NCBI RefSeq assembly: GCF_000003815.2
Contig: NC_049995.1
Span: 12,567,436-12,631,435, forward strand
From: Branchiostoma floridae
Lineage: Eukaryota > Chordata > Leptocardii > Amphioxiformes > Branchiostomatidae
Direction of reading: 5' to 3'
DNA length: 64,000 nt
The notes under the pieces are model-generated. The model saw nothing but the letters and a program-made list of their open reading frames with translations, made no database searches and was not told the DNA's origin. Shown piece by piece: positions 53,629-64,000 of the stretch. Numbering within the stretch: position 1 is the stretch's first letter; each line of letters opens with the position of its first letter. The position numbers and the translations under genes were made by a program.

Positions 53629-56600
53629 ATGGCGGAGTATCCAGACCAATATGAAGGTATGTGCAACCGATACTCTTTATTTTTTGTATCAAAAAGTATT
53701 GTATGACCATGTCGACCTTACAAGTCATGTGTGGCACGAACTTAAGATGTTGGTGCTTTGTTGTATATAGACAGGTAACGCTTTCAGCGTTGCATTTGTC
53801 TTGAATTTGCAGATGAACTTGGCACAACAATTTGCGCGGTCAAAGAGTTCATTCAAATCTACGAGCAATCTTTTTTCTGTATTCTTCTCTTTCTCCAATG
53901 AAATTCGTAAATGTAGGAAATGTATGCTCTGATGTTATGTTGTAAAGTTGCCCTTCGGTGACTTGATTGCAATGTTTGACATTGATATATTTGCTAGAAT
54001 CTTTTATTATACAAAAATGTGTATGGATCTATGATGATCAAAGTTTCCAATTGTGTCGTAATAGTTACATGTTAGTTGTTAAGAACTAATACTTTTCACT
54101 TTTGATCAATTCTTTGACAAATGTTTGCAATTTTTTATTTGCTCCTCTGATATTGAATAGTACTATTGTTTTGCTCTCATTTATACTAAGTTATACTATT
54201 TATAAATCTAAGGGAACTATGAATCTGTATGATCATGAGAAAAAAAATCTATGTGAATCTGACGTTTCATTAGTATTTTCAAAGTTAATTATTACATCAA
54301 ATAGAGTATTTAGGGTTAGAAAAATCATTTGTCAGTGCACAGAAAATGTATTTTTTTGGTGTGTGTGTGTCTGAAATTAAAAAAAGAAAGTTAGAATAGT
54401 ACTGATGAACAACAAACATCAGTGATTCAGCAATTTTTGGCATTCTTTTTTTTTATTTGTAATTCAATTGTCTGTTCAGCACGCACAGTCAGGGCTGCAC
54501 AGCTACCCTGTGGCTATTACAAAGGGCTAGCTCTGCTGACAAAGACAAGGACAATACAAAAAATGAAGTTTACATGAAGAGATTATAAATCAATGGCAAT
54601 ATTCTATGACATAATATTTATTTCTTTTCCTTTCTTTCTCCACTGCATTTTCAAAGTCCTCTTAAAATAATCTGCATAAATCTTTATAGAACAGTTTTGT
54701 TTTTGGAAAAAAAAGTCTCTTTAACTTTAGTTCCATGTGTTACTTGTTTAAGATATCACATAAATTGTTTAGCACACTCTTTGTTAGGTTAACATTTTAA
54801 CACTGTAGTGTAATGTGTAATTACATGTTTTGAAAATGAAGTATCATGAATTTGAGTAAATAGCCTTCAAGTACTTTTCATCACTAAAAGGGAAACTTAA
54901 GATTATGATTCAGTAGGATATAGCTTCAAATGAAACACAGCTCATCCTAAATTTCAGAAATTTAGTTAGCCCAAAATCATCAGATTGAACTTTTCTGTGA
55001 ATACAACTTGTTTTGAGAAACCATGTGAAAAATCAGAGAGTCATGTGTTGCAAAAACATCTTAAATTTTTCTTCCAATATTGTAACAAAAAGGCTTTAAC
55101 TTAAGATTTGCGTGACTATTATTGCGGTGACAGGTAAGCGACAGGTTGTTATAGAGAGGGGTTATGACCTATGACGTGTGCGTTACCCAACAGAATCAAA
55201 CACCATTCATGAATGATAAATAAGATAAGTGTAGCGTAATTTCACCTTCTGCTTTACGATTGTTTGTTAGCAACGATGGAAGATGGTACGTAGGGTTTGT
55301 TTCTTGTCTTTATGCAGTTTACCTGCTTATGAGGTATGCTTACCTTTCAATAATCGTTATCAGTTTTCATTCTCCCCTTTCATTGTTGTGTGACAATGTG
55401 TACTGAACAGACCACATCCTGTTATGATACCTTAAATCTGATTTGACGTGATATCGATAATATCACAGGGCAATCTAGACTGGTATTGTGTTACAAAAGG
55501 TGCTTAAGATTTTTAGATGTCATCTGTATTTGTCACTGTCAAGTAGAAATAATCATAAATTCAATTCAACGAGTATTTGACGATATTTTCTGAGAAAAAA
55601 TTGTAGTTTTAGATTTAAGGATTCACCATAACAAGAGTTTTAACGTATTTATTTCAACTTCAAGGTGAGATATCAATCATATGTGACATGTTCTTTTCCT
55701 ATCATCAATTGGTTTTGTTTGACTCTTTCATCATCAGTCTTTGTATGATTGGTTTTTGGACAAATGCAAGATGATTTGTATGAGCTGCCATTCATTGTAA
55801 AAATACTGTTACATCAAGGTCTTCATGACATCATGGATTTAAAAGAAAAGCTGCCAAATTTTGCAGATAATCAATACTAGCCTTAATTTTTTCTAGCTTA
55901 AATATTTGCTATCAACCAGTACTAGATATGTGCCAGTATAAGACACAAAGTCTCTAGGTTTTGGGATTTAAGATGTTCAAGATACTTTATTCTAAGACTT
56001 TGTAATTTTGTTGCACATTTTCACCATTATTTTTGTTTTGTTTAAAAATTAGCACTGTGCTAAATACTGTAACTTAGGTGTCCATTTACTAGCATGCTTG
56101 CATTGCCATGTAATTGTTTTGAGATTCTGTATAATTTCTAATTTTACGGTAGGTTCTCATGTAGCTGTAACTAAGCACCATGTAATTCCAAATGATTTCC
56201 AATTTTACGGTAGACAGGCAACAAGTCACAGTTACAGCCTAGTCACAGCTGAAGTAGTTGCCATTGGTTGAAAGGTTATTAGTATTTCTTCATAGGGCTG
56301 AACATCATGTTTATTCTTTTGGTTACTTGAACATGTTGCATGCAATACCTTTTTTTACAAGTTGCAGTTGGCAATTCACAAGTTTAAAGAGACAACGACA
56401 GTGAAACCCGAGGTTATCTTGTGCAAAATAACCTGGGGAAAACATCATAAATTTGAATTTGACCAGTTCAAGGTCTGTTCAAAATTGGTAGAGAAGGGAT
56501 GCGTACTTTATTTGAGTTTTTCCATTTTAGTTTTACCTTTCAGTCCCACAGATCTCTCTGAGACTTGCCCCAAATCAGGGGTGCGTACTTTATTCGAGAA

Positions 56601-59600
56601 TATACGTACTTGCAAAAACAAAGAAAAAGTTGAACGTGAATATTCTAAAATTGCACAAGACACCTAGTTGTTTCATGCGACAATGGCAAATAGTTTGAAA
56701 TTCATCTGAGAAAAAAATAAACCTTTAAATTGATAAACTTAAGGATTCTTACTCTCAAACCTTACTCAAGAGATGTCGCCATGTTATAATCATAATCTGA
56801 ACGACAGCATCACTCTCATTGACTCAGGCACAATCTAGACACGGTTTTTCTCGATATCTGCCAGCCGACAACCTCTCGCCGACAGCTTTTTTTCAGCGTC
56901 TAGATGGAACTGCAATATCGCCATATCGGCAAAATTACTCCCGGAAGGTCCGGACCATTCGTACAATAGCTTAGCAGGGGTCCCCGATAGCTTGGCAGGG
57001 GTCCCGACAGCTTCCGCGCGCGTGTAGATGTGTCCCGACCTCGGGAGGGCATATAACGTGGGCTCATTAGGCTATATAGCTGTTTATCACTGCAAGCGCC
57101 ACGGGTGTCACACAGCCAACGTTCCAGATCCCTCCTGACATCTCTACAGATATCGGCAAAAACTGTGTATAGATCGGGCCTCAGAATCTGTTTGTCTGTA
57201 ACCAACACTAAGTAACAAACAAACACATGTTTGTCAAGTGGGTGTGACTACATGTACCCTGCAATCATAAGATTTTCATACTGAACTTTGACATCAAGTG
57301 TTAATTTTGTTTTGAGTAGTAACCGTAGTAGGCTGTTTTGTCAAAAAAATGTAAGCTCTTTGTTGAAAACAGAATTTGATATTGTGGTATACAATGTAAA
57401 TTTGACATGCATGTATGATGTAGTCTTGCAATACTTTGGAAGTGAAACATCTGCAATTGAATACTATTGACCAAAACATCCTTGATTACAGTAATATAAA
57501 TCACCGTATACGTTCAGTCAAATTCCTACATGCTGGCTGTGATGGCAGAAAACAAAAGATCGGAGTTCGCGTGATCTTAAATTTCTTTCTGTATTTCCTT
57601 TTGATGACTGTGATGTACTGTACAGTTACTTATGCTTTTTACACACAGAATCTGACATGTATTTATGATTTAATACCAAGTTCTCATTCGGTATCCTTCA
57701 ATTCTAAAAATATTGTGTTTATCTTTTCTAAATTGTTGATGATTAGAATGATAAGCAATCTTCATTTGTGCACTCACGATAATACATGTGTGTGTATGAC
57801 AAAGTATTTCAATGTTCAACAAATGGATTTACAGTCAGAAAAACATTTATTTTTACTGATAGGAATGCTTTGCCACATGCAAGCAGAAAAACAGCTATTT
57901 ACCATATGAATAGCATGTCATCCCCTAATAGACCAGGTTTCCAAGCTGTTACGTCTGACGTCAGAAATATTTTCAAATTTCCAAATCTTTTGTCCGTCAT
58001 GGTAGCAAGCAAAATGTAGCTAACGATCAAATCAACCATCACACTCTGACGTTCTTTCACATTCTACACGCAGCAAAACGAGGAACAATAAACGATAAAC
58101 AGAATACTGATTGCGCATACTGTATTTCGTTTTTTCAATCTAAATCTGCACTTAATTGGCGTGCGTTGTCCGACACAAACCCTTTGACATGGCTCAATTG
58201 AAAAATAATACACTATTGATAATGAGAGTCACACAAAATACAACGATGCAATCCTAGTCTATCATGATTTCATTTGATAGTAGTAGTACCATACTTAAGC
58301 CGTGCGGATATGATACACAAACAACCTACCGGTATGTAAATATTAATATTGTACCAATGTATTGAAGACATGACTCATTTTTGAGCACATGTAAATTATG
58401 TATTTGTTATTGTCCGTAATTTCATACAGTACTGTTAATGTATTAACTACTATAGTGCAATGCAGCTAACCATTTACTAGTACCATCAGTTGGTTGGGTG
58501 CAATACTGTAACATACGACAAAATCGTCATCAACCCACCTTCTGTATGACTGGTGTTCATATCTAGGACACCTGTTGCAATTGGCCTTTGTACGATGTGC
58601 TAGATTTGTGCGCTGTCTTCAGGTGTTTACGTGGTTTGTGGTCAGGTGACATGTGGTAGTATGATGTACACGGAGCATCAGGTGTTTAATGATAAGGCTG
58701 GTGTTATGAGAATGGCCATGTGGAGAGGGTCACGCTTGTTTACATATTTGCGTTTCATGTTAGAATGGTTCATTTACATAAGAGGGGGGATCAAGCCAGA
58801 TTATGGTTTCTTTATTAATGAATAACATAGTGTACAGCACATATTGATATTTAGTACCATATGTGCCAAGATTGAGAAGGGTAAAACGTCCATTGGCTTC
58901 TGTGAAAGACTGTGAATGTTAGCATAATAAGCAATTCAATGTCCAGTCAAAATCAAATTGCAAAGAAATATATGTTAGTCTAAAAAGAAATATAATAGTT
59001 TTTGTGCTCAATTTTGTATTTTCTTCATCGTATTATGACAGTAGTTATTAAGTATTGTAGTATCGTTTTAATGACAATAATTGGATTTTAATCGTAGAAA
59101 AGGTAAGCCCATAGAACAGTTATCATACAAAAATTAACGTTTTTCAAACAGATTATACTTTTTTATAGTCTGTTACTGTAAAATGTTACTGTTGTTTTTA
59201 GTCAGTTTCTAAGTGTTTCTCAAGTCAAATACGCTTAAAAAATATGAAAGTTTTTACTCAAGACACCCCCAGGAAGAGTTGGCAGCACCCTTTTCTGTAG
59301 CCTGCTGCTATCTAAAGCTGTTGTCCCCCCATTCTCCATGGCCGATGTACCGTGGTATTGTGGAGAGGACGTCTATAGTTTATGTTATAACAAGAGCCGG
59401 ATCTCCCATTGTCAGCCATGCACAACACATGGTCATGCCTGCAGGATATTCTCAGAACTTGTGTGAACCACCATGATATAGCCAGGGCTATCTCCCTCCA
59501 TACTGGACTGGAAATTTGCTAATGTAATGGTACAGAAAAAAATTGACATCATTCGTTCTCAAATCTTTTAATTTCATGACATAAAGACACTATTTAAAGC

Positions 59601-62600
59601 TTTGAAAAAAAATTAACAAGGAAAAATAACAACAGTGGCTTCTAATTCCAATTAAATCAATGTTTTGTCTTTTCTGTGTAGCGCCCCAACAGCATTATCG
59701 GATATACATAAAGCCTGGAGTCCAGCCATTAGTCGGTTTAAATTTAGTCCGAGTGGGCTGAGCTTAAGCTAACAAACAAGGCTGGACTTTAGGCTTCCAT
59801 TATAGCCTGGGTACCATCCGGATAGTAGTTCGCTCCTATGTTCGCTTCTGCTATCCGTCTGGAGACTTGTACATTCAAACCGTTTGGTGCTAATGTCAGT
59901 TAATGAGCGAATCAAGAATAGGTTCTAGAGCACTCGTTCGATGACAACAGGCCTCCCACAAGCGCAACGCCTGTTGAACGATCGCTCGAACCCATTCCAT
60001 AATTCGCTCATATTTGGGGACCAACCAGCGCCTGCGTCCAAAATTTGGACGATTCCAGACGTAAAGATGGTCTTCGTTCCCAGACGGAAACACAGAGAAG
60101 CGACTGTACATAGTGTATAATGAATGTCAGAGCTAGAAGCAGCTGTATCTTGTATATAATGCACGCCGGAGCGAACTACTTTCCGGATGGTACCCAGGCT
60201 ACTTCCAGGTTTACATGTAAGATTTAAATGCTAAATCCGAGGTCTGCGATAGATAAACAAATCTTCTTTTCCATTCCTACCATGCATGAATTTTGTAATG
60301 AAATCCAGCAAAAATAAGATGTACATGTATCCAAGCAACTTGGACATTATGTGGAAATGTCCTTGATGTACCTAATTAGAAGATGCACTGATTTCATGTT
60401 TGACGATTTTTTGACAAATTTTCTTCTTACTTTCCCAGCGTTCCGCGCCTCATCTATGGATAATATGGAAGCATGTACTACTTGCGGCAGAACTTTTGTT
60501 CCAGAAGTTCTAGTGAGTAACGCCTTTTGTTTACTTTTACTTTTAAATGACGAATAACAATTCAGAGCTTTCTCCCATGGCCAGTTAGCATGAGTACCAT
60601 CCTTCGAGTGACCACTGGCTCAATACTTTTGCAACTGTAGAAGGTATTGAGCCAGCGGTCACTACGGACTCCGAGGATGGTACTCAAGCTAATGGCCAGC
60701 TTAGCCTCCATAAAACATTTTTTCTTTCAGCTCCCGGGTACTGATTGCTTGTACCAAGCACTAATTATTGGCTTTGTTTTAAATCTAGTTTGTCACTCAG
60801 TTTTACCATAAACAATATAGATTTGAGAACTTAATAAAATTATTATATATAGTTTGTAGTTATTAAAAATGATTGAATGAGTGAAATGTTGTACAACTGT
60901 ATGTTAATCCGACAATTATGTCAACTTGCAATGATTTTTTCCTAACAGCTTGAGCAGTCCACAGGAAGTTATATTAATAGTAACAGCTGAATCAGATGTA
61001 GCATAGTCTTGACCCATTTCATCAACAATTGTACAACTTTAATCAATGCTTTGTCAATGATATCTTTTTCTCTGGACACATTTCAATCAAAGCGTGATGT
61101 AAGAAAGAATATAGCATTATGCACACAACATGGAATATTGGTCTACAGTTAAGCTCTTCCTGACAAGTTATAATCTGTTTTTACTTTAACAGGAAAAGCA
61201 CGGTAGGATATGCCGGAAAAATGCGCAGAAGAAGAGAAAGGTGTTCGATTCCGGACGGATGCGAGCACAGGGGACAGATATCCCCGTCAACAAGACGTTA
61301 CGTACACAGCCACTCGGCACACAGCCAAAGGTAGGAATGTGATGGAATTATGTCAAAACTACAACAAATGTATATATATATGTTGTACTATGCAAACTTG
61401 AGCAATTTCTGACTTTGAAATGATTTTAAAAAATCTCACCCATTGAAAAATCTCAGGACAAGTAGGGTACTTGCCCGATTCGCACTTTCACTTGTCCTGG
61501 ACAATTGTGCTAGTGGAGTCGTCCAACCCTTCAATAAGTCTTACTAGCCTTTAAATATGTGATAAGTTTCGTGTGATCTGGCATTACCAGTGTTCTTGTT
61601 TAGTAAAAAATTGGGGTTGTTTTGAACTGTCTGAATCGCGATCTTTAATTGAAAGTCAAACAACGATGTTTCGAAACAGACGACATCAGTTGAATAGCAG
61701 TTGAATATGTGATTTGAGTGGCATTCCCAGTATTCATGTCTAGTAAAAGTTGGGTTGTTTTGAACTGTCTGATTTGTGGTCTTTGATCGAAAGACAAACA
61801 ACGATGTTTCAAAACAGACGACACCAGTTGAATAGCAGTTGAATATGTGAATTGGGTGGCATTCCCAGTGTTCACTCACACACTCACTATCCGGTTTAAC
61901 GTCTGTTGTTCTGCATCCCTTGGGGGTTAGGCGTTCATGTTTAGTAAAAGTTGGGTTGTTTTGAACTGTCTGCTTTGTGGTCTTTGATCAAAAGACAAAG
62001 AACAGAGTGATGTGGCATTCCCAGTGTTCATGTTTAGTAGAAATAGGGTTGGTTTTGAACTGTCCGAATTGCGGTCTTTATTCGAAAGACAAAGAACGAT
62101 GTTTCCAAACAGACGAACCCCGTTGAATATGTGATTTGAGTGGCATTCCCAGCGTTCATGTTTAGTAAGAATGGGGTTGGTTTTGAACTGTTGAATTGCG
62201 GTCTTTGATCGAAAGACAAAGAACGATGTTTCCAAACAGACGAACCCGGTGAAGCAGTCGAAATGGAGACAACAACACGAGGAGTTCATCCGCAGCATCC
62301 GCGCTGCGAAGGAAACCGACGTGGCGATAAAGACCGGAAAGCCACTCCCTCCTCCACCTCCCCCAGTTGTGAACCCGGGTAAGAAGATATGCATTTATTG
62401 TTTATTGTTTTGTTTATTTATTTCGCACTTAACGAAAAAAAAACATTAATCAGGGTTCGACAAGTTTTCTAGAATTCACTAAATGTCCTATAGGGCAACT
62501 ACATGTAAAATTTACTTGCTCAAAGCAACTTTTTACTTGCCCAAAATGTAAATGACATTTTTCTAAGATGTATTTTCACTTCCAGCATTGAAGTTCTTTG

Positions 62601-63937
62601 ATTATTGGCTCTATTTTTCTGCATTGACCAATGCTTGATACCATGACTGTGAAAAGTTATGTCAAGTATCAAAACTTCACTCCTGGAAAAATCTTACTCG
62701 CCTCATTAGGCAGGTGGGGTCAGTCATGGGCTTGTCCAATCAGCACTTTTACTTGCCCTTCACTGAGGCTACAAAGACAGGGTTGATATTGCAAGGCATT
62801 ATGCAATGCTGCGAGAATCAACTCTGTGTGGGAGGGTGTGATTCTATATCTAATAACCCTGGGCTCGAAATACATTTTTCTGCATACGTGCACTGGTGCA
62901 GGTAATACGGAAAATTACCTGCACCAGACAAATTTTACCTGCACTACTCTGAATTTATGAAGTATGGATCATACTAAAATTGTTATGGAACCATTGCTGT
63001 TTTTTCTTCTATTAACTTTATAGGTGGTAACAGTCAATGCAGCTAATAACAATCCACATACACCTACATCATATGACATTTTGTATAAAGCCCAGTACAT
63101 GGACCAGTGCAGGTTAGGTGCAGGTAGACACCAGAAATACCTGCACAGCTCCAATTTTACCTGTACTAACCTGCATATGCAGGTGGTATTTCGAGCCCTG
63201 AGTAAAGTTATTGACTGAGCTTGTCTTCCCTCTGTAGACTACGTCCAGTGTCCGCACTGCGAGAGGAGATTTAACGAGGCGGCAGCAGAGAGACACATCC
63301 CAAAATGCGCCGACATGAAGAAGAGAATGCCAAACAAAAACGTCGCAGACGCAAAAGCAAGGACAAACGCTAGAACACAGGTAAGGGAAGATCTGTAGCT
63401 ACAGCTGCATAATTGTGTAGCCACACCAAATTGATTTTCTGTTCCCTTTTCTATCTTTCAATCATAAAGCTATGTCATACACTAGATACTTAACATTTAG
63501 GTAACATTTGTAATTATAATACAGTTTGCAATTTGTTTAGCCTGGATACCAGACCCCAGCCGATCTCAAAAATATCTAAACACAATAGATATTTTTGAGA
63601 TCGGGCTGGGGTCTGGTATCCAGGCTTCAATTTGTTAGGCCAACCCCATCAGGGGCAAAGTAGGGGGGGATGGAGGGGGATTGATAGCAAATGAGAGGAA
63701 CAACAGTTTGAAACTTAAAGTGGCTACGATCATAGATTCTCATAGCAAATCGTTCCACATCTGTCTCTCAACAGTACCGGGCCCCCCTACCCGGGAAGAA
63801 AAAGCCAGCTGCAGCCAACTCAGCCACACGGATGACTTCCACTGCTAACAGTGCCCAGAGCAGGGGAGTATCCAGTGGTTATGGCCAGCAGGCATCTAGC
63901 GGTTATGGCATGCAGAACGGATCAAAGAGAACGACAG
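53629..63937 (+). CDS. ZC2HC1A: ZC2HC1-family zinc-finger protein, partial (5' exons)
   Basis: Exons in matching phase are 53629-53656, 60439-60512, 61193-61330, 62240-62378, 63238-63380 and 63775-63937; the gene continues past the window. The start is MAEYPDQYEAFRASSMDN. Two C2HC-type zinc fingers are visible: CTTCGRTF with HGRIC (His and Cys spaced as in the family) and CPHCERRF with HIPKC. Between them lie the family-typical KKRKVFDS and GTDIPV motifs, KWRQQHEEF, IRAAKE and a proline run. The last exon is Ser/Gly/Gln-rich low complexity. The closest match from memory is ZC2HC1A (FAM164A); as a likely pre-duplication chordate gene it may be co-orthologous to ZC2HC1A and ZC2HC1B. The molecular function is poorly known; zinc binding is expected. 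The acceptor of exon 62240 lies in a tandem repeat, and an in-frame microexon may exist at 55271. Confidence 0.9.
55271..55285 (+). other. Candidate 15 nt microexon or alternative first exon of ZC2HC1
   Basis: The 15 bases caacgatggaagatg are flanked by ttgttag and gtacgt, usable acceptor and donor. Insertion between the first two exons keeps the frame (adds Ala-Thr-Met-Glu-Asp). Alternatively ATG at 55276 could start translation (Met-Glu-Asp, then the next exon in frame). No conservation or transcript data are available. Confidence 0.3.
56830..57180. mobile_element. MITE-like inverted repeat, about 350 bp
   Basis: The left arm (ctagacacggtttttctcga, then tatctgcc) and right arm (agatatcggcaaaaactgtg, then tatagatcgg) are inverted copies of about 27-30 bp. 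The interior has a tandem pair of agcttggcaggggtccc-type words. No coding sequence. Confidence 0.6.
59709..59797. mobile_element. Small foldback, 89 bp
   Basis: Arms aagcctggagtccagcc and ggctggactttaggctt are inverted copies with two or three mismatches. It directly abuts the target duplication of the next element (59803). Confidence 0.55.
59803..60201. mobile_element. TAGCCTG-end element, 399 bp, degenerate 9 bp TSD
   Basis: The ends TAGCCTGGGTACCATCCGGA / TCCGGATGGTACCCAGGCTA are followed inward by gtagttcgctcc / ggagcgaactac. Flanks are CTTCCATTA (left) and CTTCCAGGT (right), matching at 6 of 9 positions. No transposase is seen; the minus-strand open frame at 59925-60164 is not recognisable. 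Confidence 0.75.
60439..60512 (+). CDS. ZC2HC1A: ZC2HC1 exon 2, first half of zinc finger 1
   Basis: Acceptor cag at 60436-60438; the exon encodes FRASSMDNMEACTTCGRTFV and ends with VPEVL before donor gtgagt. The zinc ligands Cys-x2-Cys lie here; His and the last Cys are in the next exon, so the intron splits the finger. Confidence 0.9.
60586..60691. mobile_element. TAGCATG-end foldback with 9 bp TSD (8/9 match)
   Basis: The element starts TAGCATGAGTACCATCC and ends ggatggtactcaagcta, with inner arms gtgaccactggctcaatac / gtattgagccagcggtcac. ATGGCCAGT (60577-60585) and ATGGCCAGC (60692-60700) flank it. It shares the GTACCATCC subterminal word with the element at 59803. Confidence 0.78.
61560..62239 (+). 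repeat. Tandem repeat, about 130 bp units, ending in the ZC2HC1 exon 4 acceptor
   Basis: Units contain ggcattcccagtgttcatgt, gttttgaactgtctga, gtctttgatcgaaagacaaa and acgatgtttccaaacagacg. The last word occurs at about 61663, 61801, 62096 and 62223 (steps 138, 295, 127). The final copy supplies the acceptor and first codons of the exon at 62240; earlier copies are decoys. A short interruption at 61865-61935 splits the array. Confidence 0.85.
62859..63200. mobile_element. hAT-like MITE, about 340 bp, near an exon
   Basis: The ends CTGGGCTCGAAATAC and GTATTTCGAGCCCTG are inverted repeats (one terminal change from CAGGGC). Inside are many words of the type tacctgcac / gtgcaggta. No clear target duplication remains. 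The right end is 37 bp from the ZC2HC1 exon starting at 63238. Confidence 0.7.
63238..63380 (+). CDS. ZC2HC1A: ZC2HC1 exon 5, zinc finger 2
   Basis: The exon encodes DYVQCPHCERRFNEAAAERH followed by IPKC, a complete C2HC finger, then a basic stretch ending ARTNARTQ. Splice sites are ctgtag before and gtaagg after. Confidence 0.92.
63538..63627. mobile_element. TAGCCTG-end foldback with perfect 9 bp TSD, 90 bp
   Basis: A nearly perfect palindrome: left tagcctggataccagacccc, then gatctcaaaaatatct; right the inverse. CAATTTGTT occurs at 63529-63537 and 63628-63636. It is a short relative of the element at 28058-28299. Confidence 0.85.
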
Positions 63938-64000
63938 GTACAGGAATTAGTCTTTTATGTTTTTATTGTCAATGATAAGTCACTTTTCTTTTTCACCTTC

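Larger units (their letters stand above)
53657..60438. other. ZC2HC1 intron 1 (6.8 kb)
   Basis: An AT-rich intron. It contains a candidate 15 nt microexon (55271-55285), two MITE/foldback elements (56830-57180; 59803-60201) and a small foldback at 59709-59797. No other exons or genes are recognisable on either strand. Confidence 0.55.

Overview
The window looks like intron-rich invertebrate chordate DNA, most likely a lancelet (Branchiostoma). I infer this from three things: proteins that align closely with vertebrate families, a short-chain collagen with a type IV NC1 domain of a kind known from invertebrates, and dense small foldback transposons and tRNA-derived SINEs. There are two assembly gaps: 548-647 (100 N) and 49223-50032 (810 N). 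No database search was possible. Gene models were built by hand from splice sites, reading phase and remembered family alignments.

Layout: (1) 303-2593 (+), the 3' part of a Cys-loop, nicotinic-receptor-like channel gene; its upstream exons lie outside the window and its TM1/TM2 coding is lost in the gap. (2) 5984-10519 (-), a complete seven-exon paralogue (455 aa) facing the first tail to tail, with small transposons between them. (3) 10520-19573, no recognisable gene; SINEs, a dispersed repeat and one direct repeat. (4) 19574-41008 (+), a 25-exon gene for a short type IV-like (spongin-type) collagen: signal peptide, four-cysteine segment, about 335 residues of interrupted Gly-X-Y and a 12-cysteine NC1 domain. 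Its 11.4 kb first intron holds two satellite arrays with 115 bp and 141 bp periods. (5) 43630-52412 (-), MTMR9, a myotubularin-family pseudophosphatase; its fourth coding exon is partly hidden by the gap and carries an apparent one-base frameshift in a homopolymer. (6) 53629-63937 (+), the 5' part of a ZC2HC1-family zinc-finger gene, transcribed divergently from MTMR9 across about 1.2 kb that contains a perfect CRE; it runs off the window end.

The five genes belong to unrelated processes (ligand-gated cation conductance, extracellular matrix, phosphoinositide phosphatase regulation, zinc-binding protein), so this is ordinary animal genome order and not an operon or gene cluster. The most unusual signals are structural. 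At three exon edges (two in the collagen NC1 domain, one in ZC2HC1) a short stretch spanning a splice junction has been tandemly multiplied, leaving decoy exon pieces beside the real exon. Five small foldback elements share the end TAGC(C/A)TG and are flanked by 9 bp duplications (three perfect), which suggests one transposase mobilises unrelated-looking MITEs. One of these lies inside a SINE tail and itself contains a further foldback.
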